DNA of 39,038 nucleotides from Ktedonobacterales bacterium (GTDB taxonomy: Bacteria > Chloroflexota > Ktedonobacteria > Ktedonobacterales > JADMIN01): assembly GCA_025935195.1 (NCBI GenBank), contig JAICVS010000024.1:1-39038 (forward strand), read 5' to 3'. Position numbers and translations under genes: made by a program. Below are positions 7,789 to 15,701 of the stretch, piece by piece (positions within the stretch are counted from its first letter, which is position 1; each line of letters opens with the position of its first letter). The notes beneath the pieces were generated by a model. That model did not search any database and had not been told where the DNA came from. It was given only the letters and a program-made list of their open reading frames with translations.

Positions 7789-8196
7789 TCAGTCAGCGCC
7801 GATCACCGCCATGCCTTCCAGCTCGATCAGCGCCTCCTCCTGAAAGAAGCCCGTCACTTCAAAGAGCGCGAGCGCGGGATAGTAGCCGCCGAGGTGCCGG
7901 CGGAAGACCTCGCCCAGCGGTTTCAGTTTCGCCACATAGTCGTCGCGGTCGCGCACGAAGATGGTGAGCTTGACGATATCGCTCATCGTGCCGCCGGCCT
8001 CTGTGACGACAGCGCCCAGGTTGCGCAACACCTGATCGAGCTGGGCCACGAGATCGCCCGGCGCGACGATCTGGCCGTCCGCGCCGCTCGCGTCCTGCCC
8101 GCCCAGGAAGAGCAGCGCGCCGCCGGTGGTGAGGATGCCGTGGCTGAAGCCGCGCGGCCGCGGCAGTCCAGACGGCGTGAGAATACGCTTCGCCAT
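7789..8196 (-). CDS. RidA/YjgF/UK114 (Rid) family protein
   Basis: 135 residues, the standard Rid length. GGGAGGT precedes the ATG by 8-9 bases and overlaps the stop of the crotonase-like gene (8203-8205), indicating coupling. Family features include LFLGGQDASGADGQIV, a VLRNLGAVVTEAGGTMSDIVKLTIFV-like core (residues 56-81) and a C-terminal IELEGMAVI strand. Canonical RidA hydrolyses reactive enamines/imines with an arginine in the YPAR motif. Here that motif reads YPALALFEV, with Leu109 in the arginine position, so it belongs to a non-canonical Rid subgroup. As last gene of the monooxygenase-reductase operon it may handle an enamine CoA intermediate. That fits an aminoaromatic substrate, but it is inference. 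Confidence 0.88.
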   Translation of the reverse strand: MAKRILTPSGLPRPRGFSHGILTTGGALLFLGGQDASGADGQIVAPGDLVAQLDQVLRNLGAVVTEAGGTMSDIVKLTIFVRDRDDYVAKLKPLGEVFRRHLGGYYPALALFEVTGFFQEEALIELEGMAVIGAD

Positions 8197-8202
8197 CGCC
8201 CA

Positions 8203-8994
8203 TTACCTCCCGATCCATTCCGGCTTTGCTTTGTTGGTAAACGCCTCGTAGAAGCGGCGGTGATCCGCGCCCATCAGCAGCAGGGCCTGCGCCTGCGCCT
8301 CGGCCTCGACCGCCGCGTTGAGGTCCAGCGCCAGCTCGTTGTTGATCATGCGCTTGGTCATGGCGACGGCGAGCGCCGGGCCGGATGCCAGCCGCCGCGC
8401 CCACTCGCGCGCCGCGCCCAGCAGCTCGTCGTGCGGCACGACGCGGTTGACCAGGCCGAAACGCTCGGCGGTGGCGGCGTCGATCGTGTCGCCGAGCAGC
8501 AGCAGCTCGAAGGCGCGGCCCAGCCCGACGATGCGCGGCAGCAGGTAGCCCGCGCCCATGTCCGCGCCGGTGAGGCCGACCTTGGTGAAGAGGAAGGCGA
8601 AGCGCGCGCGCTCCGAGGCGATGCGCAGGTCCGAGGCGAGGGCGAGCACCGCACCAGCGCCGGCCGTCATGCCGTTGAGCGCGGCGATGATCGGCTTGTC
8701 GAGCTGGCGCATATTCTGGACGACGGCGCCGGTCATGCGTGTGAACGCGAGGTGGTCGCGCATGTCGCGCTTGAGCAGCTCGCCGATGATGGCATGCACG
8801 TCGCCGCCGGAGCAGAAGGCATCGCCCGCGCCGGTCAGCACGACGGCGCGCACTGTGTCGTCGGCGCGCAGCCGCTCGAAGAGATCGCGCAGCTGGGCGT
8901 AGACCTCGAAGGTGAGCGCGTTCAGCACCTCGGGCCGGTTGAGCGTGAGCGTGGCGACGCCGTCGGCCACCTCATAGAGAAAGTCGTAGTCCAT
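8203..8994 (-). CDS. Enoyl-CoA hydratase/isomerase (crotonase) family protein lacking both canonical glutamates
   Basis: 263 residues. The crotonase fold is clear: LNRPEVLNALTFEVY (residues 18-32), oxyanion-hole segments CSGGDV (61-66) and GMTAGAGAV (108-116), then FTKVGLTGADMGAG (136-149) and LLPRIVGLGRAFE. By alignment to rat crotonase from memory, the Glu144 position is Val116 and the Glu164 position is Phe136. Asp145 sits where PaaG-type isomerases carry their catalytic aspartate. It is therefore more likely an isomerase, ring-opening hydrolase or specialised hydratase than a general enoyl-CoA hydratase. The neighbouring SDR, monooxygenase-reductase and Rid genes point to a ring-modified aryl-CoA substrate. 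It is separated from the methyltransferase gene by 54 bases. Confidence 0.88.
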   Translation of the reverse strand: MDYDFLYEVADGVATLTLNRPEVLNALTFEVYAQLRDLFERLRADDTVRAVVLTGAGDAFCSGGDVHAIIGELLKRDMRDHLAFTRMTGAVVQNMRQLDKPIIAALNGMTAGAGAVLALASDLRIASERARFAFLFTKVGLTGADMGAGYLLPRIVGLGRAFELLLLGDTIDAATAERFGLVNRVVPHDELLGAAREWARRLASGPALAVAMTKRMINNELALDLNAAVEAEAQAQALLLMGADHRRFYEAFTNKAKPEWIGR

Positions 8995-9048
8995 GGTCGG
9001 CCTCTCTGATTGAACACAGTATATAGGCGTTTCATCCGTTCAGGGCGT

Positions 9049-9903
9049 TCAGGACGGCGTGCGCGCGACGGCGAGCAGGTGCGCGCTGGCGCCGAGCAGC
9101 GACGGCTCGGCCTCGATCGTGCGCAGCGCCGCCAGCACGCGCTCGCGCGATGTGGGATCGTCCCAGGCGTCCAGCACCCACTGCGCCAGCCAGGCCGGGC
9201 CCTCGACCGCCAGCGTCGCCATGTGGATGAGGCCGGCCTCCGCCACCTCGGCGCGTAGCTCGTCGGGATGATGCAGGTAGGCGGTGGTGAAGTAGCCGGG
9301 GTGGTTGGTCGGATTGCGATGCTGGCCCTCGCGCACATCACGCTCGGCGATGGCGACGAAGGCCGGATCAGCGAGGAAGCCCTGTCGCATGCCGTCGAGC
9401 ATAGGGGCGAAGCGCGAGATGGCGGCGGCGAAGACCAGCCCGCCCGGCCGCAGCACGCGCCGCGCCTCAGACAGCGCCGCGACGCGGTCCGTGCGCTCGG
9501 TCAGGTGATAGAGCGGGCCGAGCAGCAGCGCGAGGTCGCCGCTGGCGTCCGCGAACGGCAGGTGTCGTGCGTCGCCGACGCTCATGCTGGCGAGCGGCGT
9601 GCCCGGCCGCTCCTCTGAGGCGCGTCGCGCCTGCTCGACGTGCAGCGGCAGCGCGTCCACCAGATGGACCGTATAGCCGCGTCCGGCCAGCCAGCGCGCG
9701 TAGACGCCCGGCCCGCCGCCGATGTCGTAGATCATGGCGGGCGGCGGCGGCGCGTGGCGCAACACGATCTCCTGGGTGCGCGCCAGCTCGATGCGGCTGC
9801 CGCCGCTCATCAGCCGCTCGGCCTCGTAGCCGCTGGCGTAGTGCGCCGCCGCCGCATCCGGCAGGAATCCCCGTTGATCCGCATATCGATCCGTCATCGT
9901 CAT
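9049..9903 (-). CDS. Class I SAM-dependent methyltransferase
   Basis: 284 residues from ATG 9903, placed 10 bases after the SDR stop (9914-9916). The frame is open upstream to 9936, but that would overlap the SDR. A second ATG at 9897 is possible, with GAAGAG 6 bases before it. The AdoMet motif I is IYDIGGGPGVYARWLAGRGY (about residues 57-76), followed by HLVDALPLHV (motif post-I acidic residue) and a motif II-like GDLALLLGPLYHL, then a VLRPGGLVF motif III. The methyl acceptor is unknown. Its place inside an aromatic-CoA operon could mean O- or N-methylation of an intermediate, or simply a hitchhiking gene; the fold assignment itself is safe. Confidence 0.85.
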   Translation of the reverse strand: MTMTDRYADQRGFLPDAAAAHYASGYEAERLMSGGSRIELARTQEIVLRHAPPPPAMIYDIGGGPGVYARWLAGRGYTVHLVDALPLHVEQARRASEERPGTPLASMSVGDARHLPFADASGDLALLLGPLYHLTERTDRVAALSEARRVLRPGGLVFAAAISRFAPMLDGMRQGFLADPAFVAIAERDVREGQHRNPTNHPGYFTTAYLHHPDELRAEVAEAGLIHMATLAVEGPAWLAQWVLDAWDDPTSRERVLAALRTIEAEPSLLGASAHLLAVARTPS

Positions 9904-9913
9904 CTCTTCGCTT

Positions 9914-10711
9914 TCAGGACATGACGCTGCCGCCATCCACGTTGATCGCCTGGCCGGTGATGCTGGCGCTGGCGGGGTCCGTCAGGAAGACGGCGATGCG
10001 CGCCACCTCCTCCGGTTGGACGAGCCGGCCCTGTGGACTCATCTTCTCCAGCGCCTCACGCGCCTGTTGCTCGCCCATGCCAGTCTTGGCGGCGACGTTG
10101 GCGATGCTGCGGTCGGTCATGGGTGTATCCACGTAGCCGGGGCAGACGCAGTTGACGGTGATGTTGGATGGGTTCAGCTCGACGGCCAGCGCGCGCATCA
10201 GGCCGAGCACGCCGTGCTTGGACGCGGCGTAGGCGGCGATGTACGTCGCGCCGGTGCGCGCGGCGATGGAGGCGATGGTGATGATGCGCCCCGACCGCTG
10301 CGCGACCATCGCCGGCACGAACGCCTTGGTGACGTAGTAGACGCTGGTTAGGTTGATGTCGAGCATGCGGTGCCACAGCTCATCGTCGTGGCCGAGGAAC
10401 TTCGCGCTGCCCGACGCGCCCGCGTTGTTCACCAAAATGTCAATGCCGCGCCAGGCTCCCAGCACACGACTGGCCAGATCGGTTTGCACCTGTCGCTGGT
10501 TCGTCACGTCGCACGCGATAGCGATAGCCTGTCGTCCCATGCGCGCGATCTCGTCCGCCAGCTCATCAAGCTCAGCTTTCGTGCGCGCGGTCACGGCGAC
10601 ATCCGCGCCGGCGTTGGCAAGCGCGAGGGCGATGCTACGCCCGATGCCGCGGCTGGCGCCGGTGACGACGGCGCGCTTGCCGGCGAGCGGCAGCGATTGC
10701 GGAGTGGTCAT
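9914..10711 (-). CDS. Short-chain dehydrogenase/reductase (SDR), 3-oxoacyl-ACP reductase-like
   Basis: 265 residues from ATG 10711, with GAGAGG about 10 bases before it. A GTG at 10744 would overlap the upstream stop by 4 bases and add 11 residues, so the start is not settled. The classical SDR motifs are intact: TGASRGIG (residues 17-24), CDVT (68-70 region), NNAG (95-98), Ser148, Tyr161 and Lys165 (YAASK), and VCPGYVDTPM after the active site. The C-terminus GQAINVDGG is typical of FabG-like enzymes. It uses NAD(P)H to interconvert hydroxyl and keto groups. In this operon it may act as the 3-hydroxyacyl-CoA dehydrogenase step on a ring-reduced CoA thioester. It is followed directly by the methyltransferase gene. 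Confidence 0.9.
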   Translation of the reverse strand: MTTPQSLPLAGKRAVVTGASRGIGRSIALALANAGADVAVTARTKAELDELADEIARMGRQAIAIACDVTNQRQVQTDLASRVLGAWRGIDILVNNAGASGSAKFLGHDDELWHRMLDINLTSVYYVTKAFVPAMVAQRSGRIITIASIAARTGATYIAAYAASKHGVLGLMRALAVELNPSNITVNCVCPGYVDTPMTDRSIANVAAKTGMGEQQAREALEKMSPQGRLVQPEEVARIAVFLTDPASASITGQAINVDGGSVMS

Positions 10712-10740
10712 GTGGCGCTCATCCTCTCGTCTGTGGAACG

Positions 10741-12927
10741 TCACGCGCCCTCACCCGTCTTCACCCGCACGGGCGCGTAGACCGGCGTGAGCACGCAGAG
10801 GTCGGCGCGGCCGCCGGCCAGGATGGTGTTGATCTCGTTGGTGGTGGTGAGGTAGCCGTCCACCAGCGTCGGGATGCCGGCCTCGTTGCGTACGCGGTCG
10901 CTGAGCGGCGTGAGGAAGCCGCGTTTGTAGGGCATTTCGGTAGCTGGCACGGTGTAGCCAGCCATGACCTGGATCAGAGCGCAGCCGTGGTCTTTGAGCG
11001 CCCGCGCGATGGCGATGCCCTCGGCGATGGCGAAGCCGCCGCGCGCCGCGTCGGTGACGTTGAGCGCGACGGCGAGCGGCTTTTCACGCGGCCAGACGGC
11101 GCGCACGGCATCGAAGACCGCCAGCGGGTAGCGCAGCCGGTTCGCCAGCGTGCCGCCGTGCTCATCCGCGCGGACGTTGGCGAGCGGCGAGAGAAAGCTG
11201 GAGAGCAGGTAGCCATGCCCCATGTGCAGCATCAGCAGGTCGAAGCCCGCCGCATCCGCCGCTTGCGCCGCGTTCACAAAGTCGTCGCGCACGCGCGCCA
11301 TGTCGTCGCCGTCCATCTCCTTCGGCATCTGGTTGCGCGGCGTGTAGGGGAGCGGCGACGGGGCGAGCAGCGGCCACGCGCCCGCGCGCAGTGGGCGATC
11401 CAGCCCGCGCGCCTGCTGGCTGGGGCGCACCGCGCCGCGCCGCCCGGCATGGTTGAGAACGATGCCGAGCTTTGCGCCTGATGAGCGATGGACTGAGGCG
11501 ATCACGCTTGCCCAAGCATGCCGCTGCTCGCCGGTGTAGATGCCGGCGCACGCGGGCGAGATCCGCCCATCCGCCGAGGCCGCTACAGGCGCGGTCAGCG
11601 CGAGTCCGGCGCCGCCAGCCATGCGGGCGGTGAGATCGCCATACTGGGCCTCATCGCGCACACCATTGTCAGACGTCAATCCGGCCGGCAGTGCCATTAC
11701 GATCCGGTTCTCCAGTTGTGCGGACCTGATGTGAAATGGGACAAACGCGGGCGGAGGCGCGGCGAACTCGGTGGCTCGCGCCTCCCCGGCCGCCTGGTCG
11801 CGCGCGGCGAAGTCGCGATCCACCGCCATGCCGAAGCGCGGATCGCGCAGGCGCAGATCGTCATACGAGACGCGACCGCTGCGCGTGAGCAAATTGAAGG
11901 TGAACCGCATCGGCGGCAGGCTCGCGTAGCGTTTGACGCTCTCGAAATACGCCTGGCTCTCGGCCGCCGCCGCCTGGAACAGCTCCACGACCGGCTTGCG
12001 CTCCATCTCGTACTCGGCGAGCGCGCGCTCCAGGTCAGGATGCTGCTCGATGGCGTTGGCGAGCGCGATAGCGTCCTCCATCGCCAGCTTGGTGCCGGAG
12101 CCGATGGAGAAGTGGGCGGTGTGCGCCGAGTCACCCAGCAGCACGACGTTGCCGGCGTGCCACGACACGCAGGTGAGCGTGGGGAAGCTGATCCACTTCG
12201 AGTTGTTGGGCAGCAGCCGCCGCCCGGCCAGCTCCGGCGCGAAGAGCCGCTCACAGTAGGCGACGCTCGCCGCCTCGCTCGCCTCCTCCAATCCGGCGCG
12301 CTGCCATACGTCCTCCGCGCACTCGACGATGAACGTGCTGGTCGTGCCGTCGAAGGGATAGCTATGGACCTGGAACAGCCCGGCCTCGTTCTCACGGAAG
12401 ATGAAGGTGAAGGCGTCCAGCACGTTATCCGTTCCGAGCCAGATGTAGCGCGCCTTCCCATACATGATGCTCGGCGTGAGCGTCTCGGCGTGGACGCGGC
12501 GCGCGAGGCTGTTCACACCGTCGGCGGCGATGATCAGGTCCGGCTCGCCTAGCTCCGCCAGCTCGCGCACCTCGACGTGGAATTTGAGGCTCACGCCCAA
12601 CTCAATGCAGCGCGCTTGCAGAATGGCGAGGAGCTGCTTGCGCGCCAGGCCGGCGAAGGCGTGACCGCCGCAGCGCACCAGCTCGCCATGATAGTACGTG
12701 TCAATCGCGTCCCAGAGCACGAAGTGATCGCTGATGGCGCGGTAGGTCTTGTGGTCGGCCTCCTGGAAGGCCGCCAGCGTGCGGTCGGAGAAGACTACGC
12801 CCCAGCCGTAGGTGGCGTCGGGCGCGTTGCGCTCGTAGACGGTGATCGCGTGGGCGGGATCGGCCTTCTTGAGCAGCAGCGCACAGTACAGCCCGGCCGG
12901 CCCCGCGCCAAGGACGGCGATTCTCAT
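10741..12927 (-). CDS. Bifunctional FAD monooxygenase / OYE-type reductase, salicylyl-CoA 5-hydroxylase or 2-aminobenzoyl-CoA monooxygenase/reductase family
   Basis: 728 residues in two fused enzymes. Residues 1-400 are a PHBH-type flavin monooxygenase: GAGPAGLYCALLLKK (7-21), ITVYERN (FAD ribose), ELGEPDLIIAADGVNS (DG fingerprint) and VVLLGDSAHTAHFSIGSG (GD motif, about 265-282). Residues 405-728 are an old-yellow-enzyme TIM barrel with a LNHAGRRG active-site segment and MLHMGHGYLLSSFLSP. This order is the signature of 2-aminobenzoyl-CoA monooxygenase/reductase of the aerobic CoA-dependent anthranilate pathway and of its salicylyl-CoA 5-hydroxylase relatives. The substrate is thus an ortho-substituted benzoyl-CoA by family knowledge. 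The ATG overlaps the stop of the LLM gene by 4 bases (12924-12927), and the stop is followed by the SDR, so they form one operon. Confidence 0.92.
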   Translation of the reverse strand: MRIAVLGAGPAGLYCALLLKKADPAHAITVYERNAPDATYGWGVVFSDRTLAAFQEADHKTYRAISDHFVLWDAIDTYYHGELVRCGGHAFAGLARKQLLAILQARCIELGVSLKFHVEVRELAELGEPDLIIAADGVNSLARRVHAETLTPSIMYGKARYIWLGTDNVLDAFTFIFRENEAGLFQVHSYPFDGTTSTFIVECAEDVWQRAGLEEASEAASVAYCERLFAPELAGRRLLPNNSKWISFPTLTCVSWHAGNVVLLGDSAHTAHFSIGSGTKLAMEDAIALANAIEQHPDLERALAEYEMERKPVVELFQAAAAESQAYFESVKRYASLPPMRFTFNLLTRSGRVSYDDLRLRDPRFGMAVDRDFAARDQAAGEARATEFAAPPPAFVPFHIRSAQLENRIVMALPAGLTSDNGVRDEAQYGDLTARMAGGAGLALTAPVAASADGRISPACAGIYTGEQRHAWASVIASVHRSSGAKLGIVLNHAGRRGAVRPSQQARGLDRPLRAGAWPLLAPSPLPYTPRNQMPKEMDGDDMARVRDDFVNAAQAADAAGFDLLMLHMGHGYLLSSFLSPLANVRADEHGGTLANRLRYPLAVFDAVRAVWPREKPLAVALNVTDAARGGFAIAEGIAIARALKDHGCALIQVMAGYTVPATEMPYKRGFLTPLSDRVRNEAGIPTLVDGYLTTTNEINTILAGGRADLCVLTPVYAPVRVKTGEGA

Positions 12928-13820
12928 GGGAGCGCCTCCAGGCGCCGTGCGCCGGGAAGCTCGACGCTGGTGAGGCCGCTCACCACCTGCGCCAGACGAT
13001 CCAGCTCGGTGAGGTCCGCCACGGCGGGGAAGAGCACCAGCTCGCCGCAGCCGGCGTCGGCGTAGCCGCGCACGAACCGCGCGACGGCCTGTGGCGTGGT
13101 CAGCAGCTCGTCCACGATGCGCTCGACGAAGTGGCCGGTGAAGGCGTAGTAGTCGCGCAGATAGCGCCGGCCGGCCGCGACGGCATCCGCGCCACCGAGC
13201 GCGAAGTAGCCCTGGCCCCAGAGCGCGGGCGCGCCGAACCGGCCGGCATCCGCCCAGGCAGCGCGCGCCTTGTCGGCAGCGCGGGCGAAGGCGCGCGGCG
13301 GCCCGCCGCCATGCGCGTAGCCGTCGCAGGAGCGCGCGACGCGGGCGTAGGTGAGATCGTTCAGCCCGCCGACCAGAATCTCCGGCCCGGCGAGGCCCTC
13401 CGGCCGTGGGCAGATCGCGCCTTCCTCCCAGGCGTCGCGCAATGACGCGAGCTGTTCCACCAGCCGCCGGCCGCGCGTGCGGTAGTCCACCCCAGCGGCG
13501 CGATAGTCATCCGCGCGGGCGCCGATGGCGAGGCCGAGCGTGAGCCGGCCACCGGAGAGCGCGTGGAGCGTGGCGGCGGACTTGGCGAGCAGGGCGGTGG
13601 CGCGCAGCGGGCCGATCACAATCGTGGTGGCGAGGCGCACGCGCGTGGTGACGCCGGCGGCGGCGGCCAGCGCGACGAAGGGATCGAAGCTGTCGTAGAC
13701 GACGCGATCCAGCACGCCGACGCTGCCAAACGGCCCAGCGTCGGCGCGACGCGCCCATTCCAGCAGCAGCGCGCCGTCTGCGCCCGGCAGTGTGTTCGGC
13801 AGCCCGACTCCGATCCGCAT
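12924..13820 (-). CDS. LLM class flavin-dependent oxidoreductase (luciferase-like)
   Basis: 298 residues, first gene of the monooxygenase-reductase operon. N-terminal MRIGVGLPNTLPGADG and the barrel strands VRLATTIVIGPLR and LTLGLAIGARADDY are typical of the luciferase-like/F420 group, with a C-terminal ELVLFPAV strand. The family uses FMN or F420 for hydride transfer or oxygenation. The cofactor cannot be decided here, although the compact single-domain form resembles F420-dependent members. The ribosome site is a weak GGGGCGG. Its stop overlaps the next start by 4 bases. An additional redox step, or supply of reduced flavin for the following monooxygenase, is possible. The upstream 594 bases must contain the operon promoter. 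Confidence 0.85.
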   Translation of the reverse strand: MRIGVGLPNTLPGADGALLLEWARRADAGPFGSVGVLDRVVYDSFDPFVALAAAAGVTTRVRLATTIVIGPLRATALLAKSAATLHALSGGRLTLGLAIGARADDYRAAGVDYRTRGRRLVEQLASLRDAWEEGAICPRPEGLAGPEILVGGLNDLTYARVARSCDGYAHGGGPPRAFARAADKARAAWADAGRFGAPALWGQGYFALGGADAVAAGRRYLRDYYAFTGHFVERIVDELLTTPQAVARFVRGYADAGCGELVLFPAVADLTELDRLAQVVSGLTSVELPGARRLEALP

Positions 13821-14414
13821 GGCGATCCGCCCCTTCGCCGCGCGCCGCGCCAGCCGGGCGCATCATCGTCGCGTACACGGCTGCTTGCGTCGGCGCGGTC
13901 CATCTATGGTGCCACATGCGGGGGACAGGCTGCCAGGGGCGACGAGTGCTCATCGCGTGTTCCCACCATATCGCCTCATCCGTCGCCTTATGATGGATAC
14001 GGCCGCGTTTCCCCGTTCGGCGTCGTTGTCTACCCAACCGGCCGCGAGCGATGCGCGCGCACGAGCGCGATGATCAGGGCAAAGGGGGCAAAGCCGCCAA
14101 TCACCATCAGCATGCGGCAGCTTGTACGTTTGCATGTATTCTCAATCAGCCTTTGGTGCTTAATTTGAAATACATCCTTGATATTTAGAGGGAAATGAAT
14201 TATCATTGACATGTTGCAGAGCGAACACTCCTCCAATATTCACGCAGGTGCATGTAGGTGTGGAGGGAGGACGGAGAGCATGTTCGCATCAAGGCAGGTT
14301 GTCGTTAAGGACATTGCCTCTCAACTCGTTCGGTAGTATCTCAAGATCCATCTTGGATACTCCCACGCACTCTGCCGTCTCTCGCAGTTACCATCCCCAT
14401 ATGGAGGTGAGCCT
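13821..14414. other. 594-base non-coding divergent region
   Basis: It separates the catabolic operon (minus) from the MauE cassette (plus). Composition drops sharply from GC-rich to AT-rich at about 14125-14215 (for example GCTTAATTTGAAATACATCC), marking the left edge of the cassette. No gene or tRNA was found. A 23-base interrupted palindrome lies at 14337-14359. Confidence 0.6.
14337..14359. promoter_or_regulatory. Palindrome upstream of the MauE cassette, candidate operator
   Basis: TATC-T-CAAGAT-CC-ATCTTG-GATA: ten paired bases with one unpaired T, 56 bases before the first start codon of the cassette. The short loop and AT content look more like a dimeric repressor site than a terminator. 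No -10/-35 pair of good quality was identified beside it. Confidence 0.4.
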
Positions 14415-14972
14415 GTGCAGGACTTAGCAGTGGTTCTACGAATCGTTCTGATAGCGGTGTTTTTCACGTCGGCCATTGCCAAGATAAGGCCGTCTACTGG
14501 CTTCGAAGGGGCTATCCAGCAGTTCAGTCAAGGGCTTGTTGGGCCACAGCTTTCGCGTATCTTCGCTCGAGCTTTGCCTGTTTTTGAGTTTGTACTGGCC
14601 CTGCTGCTCGCGAGCGGATGGTGGTTGAAGGCTGTTGCGGTTGTAGCAAGTGTCACGTTGCTCCTGTTTACTGCGGCGATGGCAGTCAGCCTCGCACAGG
14701 GTAACCGTGTTCGCTGCAACTGCTTTGGCGCGGCAAGCTCGGCTATTGGAATCGGATCGCTGAGCCGGAACATCATCTTGATTGCTGCCAGCCTCACATT
14801 ATTGACTATATCCTCCTGGACCGCATCTGCGATTGAGCCGCTCCATGCGGACCTGCAAACATTGTCAAACCCCAATGCCGTTGCCCTCTTCATGGCTGGG
14901 TTTGGCGTGTATGCCATGGTATTAGTCGTTAGCGAAATCGATAGTTTGTTCCACAGCACGACAGCTCGGTAG
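14415..14972 (+). CDS. MauE/DoxX-like integral membrane protein (disulfide/redox partner)
   Basis: 185 residues from GTG 14415, with GGAGG (14403-14407) 7 bases upstream. Four or five hydrophobic segments (about residues 5-22, 53-69, 72-92, 117-133, 152-170) and a conserved RCNCFG motif with Cys101 and Cys103 after the third segment place it with MauE (methylamine utilisation) proteins. MauE is required, together with MauD, for maturation of the disulfide-rich small subunit of methylamine dehydrogenase and is thought to pass electrons across the membrane. Here it heads a cassette that lacks dehydrogenase subunits but encodes a Cys-rich exported protein, so a disulfide-formation role on that protein is likely. 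Codon use is less GC-biased than in the flanking genes. Confidence 0.85.
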   Translation: MQDLAVVLRIVLIAVFFTSAIAKIRPSTGFEGAIQQFSQGLVGPQLSRIFARALPVFEFVLALLLASGWWLKAVAVVASVTLLLFTAAMAVSLAQGNRVRCNCFGAASSAIGIGSLSRNIILIAASLTLLTISSWTASAIEPLHADLQTLSNPNAVALFMAGFGVYAMVLVVSEIDSLFHSTTAR

Positions 14973-15005
14973 TTGAGGATACATTAGCGGAAAGGAGCGC
15001 GTACG

Positions 15006-15624
15006 ATGTCAGGCCCATGGGCGATCGCGTTCGCTGTTCAATGGCTGCTTGTGCTGATGCTGCTCCTGTTGGTTGCGGGCATTTTGCGCCAGCTTTCCTT
15101 GCTGCAACAGGGGGGTGAATGCCGCCGTTCCTGTCGTCTCCACATACAGGAATGGTCAGCGGATCGATGACTTTGAATTGCCAGACGCGAATGGGACGCA
15201 ATGGCGAATAAGCGATCTGGTGAGCCAGCGTGAAGGAGCAGTGCTGTTATTCGTGTCCTCTTCTTGCCCGGCATGTCTCATCCTCTTGGGCCAGATTCGT
15301 GAGCTGGTGAGCCGTGAAGTCCTGACATTGAAGAAGACACTGATCGTGATGGGCGTAGGTTCCACTAGCACAGCGGTACAGCTATTGGAAGCGGAGCCAG
15401 CCCTCCGCAGCAGCAAGGTGGTGATTCTCTCGGACGCAGGGGCTACCATTCTGCGTCAGTTTGGAATCACCTCCGTGCCGACAGGTCTCACAGTGGATCA
15501 GCACACCCGAGTTGTTGATCAGAATCTCAACCCCCATGTTGCGAACTGGCTCTACGGTGCGGCAGATGCCACCCCGCCGACAGAAGATGCAACAGTCGCG
15601 AGGTGGGTGCCGATCGTACACTAA
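15006..15624 (+). pseudogene. MauD-like membrane-anchored thioredoxin protein, split by a frameshift at a six-G run
   Basis: ATG 15006 has AAAGGAG 8 bases upstream and encodes a MauD-type anchor (MSGPWAIAFAVQWLLVLM, then an ILRQLSLLQQG end). That frame stops at 15168-15170. The thioredoxin domain continues in the +1 frame: IDDFELPDANGTQWRISDL, then the active site SSSCPACLIL, then a FGITSVPTGL cis-Pro loop, ending at 15624. Removing one G from GGGGGG (15110-15115) joins the two into a protein of about 205 residues, normal for MauD, with CPAC at about 87-90. The break could be a sequencing error, a real mutation or slippage at the G run. A GTG at 15115 could also start the soluble domain alone. 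MauD supplies disulfide chemistry in the periplasm. It follows mauE by 33 bases. Confidence 0.8.
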
Positions 15625-15701
15625 ATCGCCTTTCCAGAGCCAGAGAGGAGGTTCCTGCATCGGTCCTGTAGTCGTCATGGGGGTAGAAGGAGGTTCCTCA
15701 T

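Noticed and set aside
9904..9936. Longer methyltransferase start overlapping the SDR gene
   Set aside because: It would overlap the SDR C-terminus by 23 bases with a non-conserved leader; ATG 9903 directly after the SDR stop is more likely.
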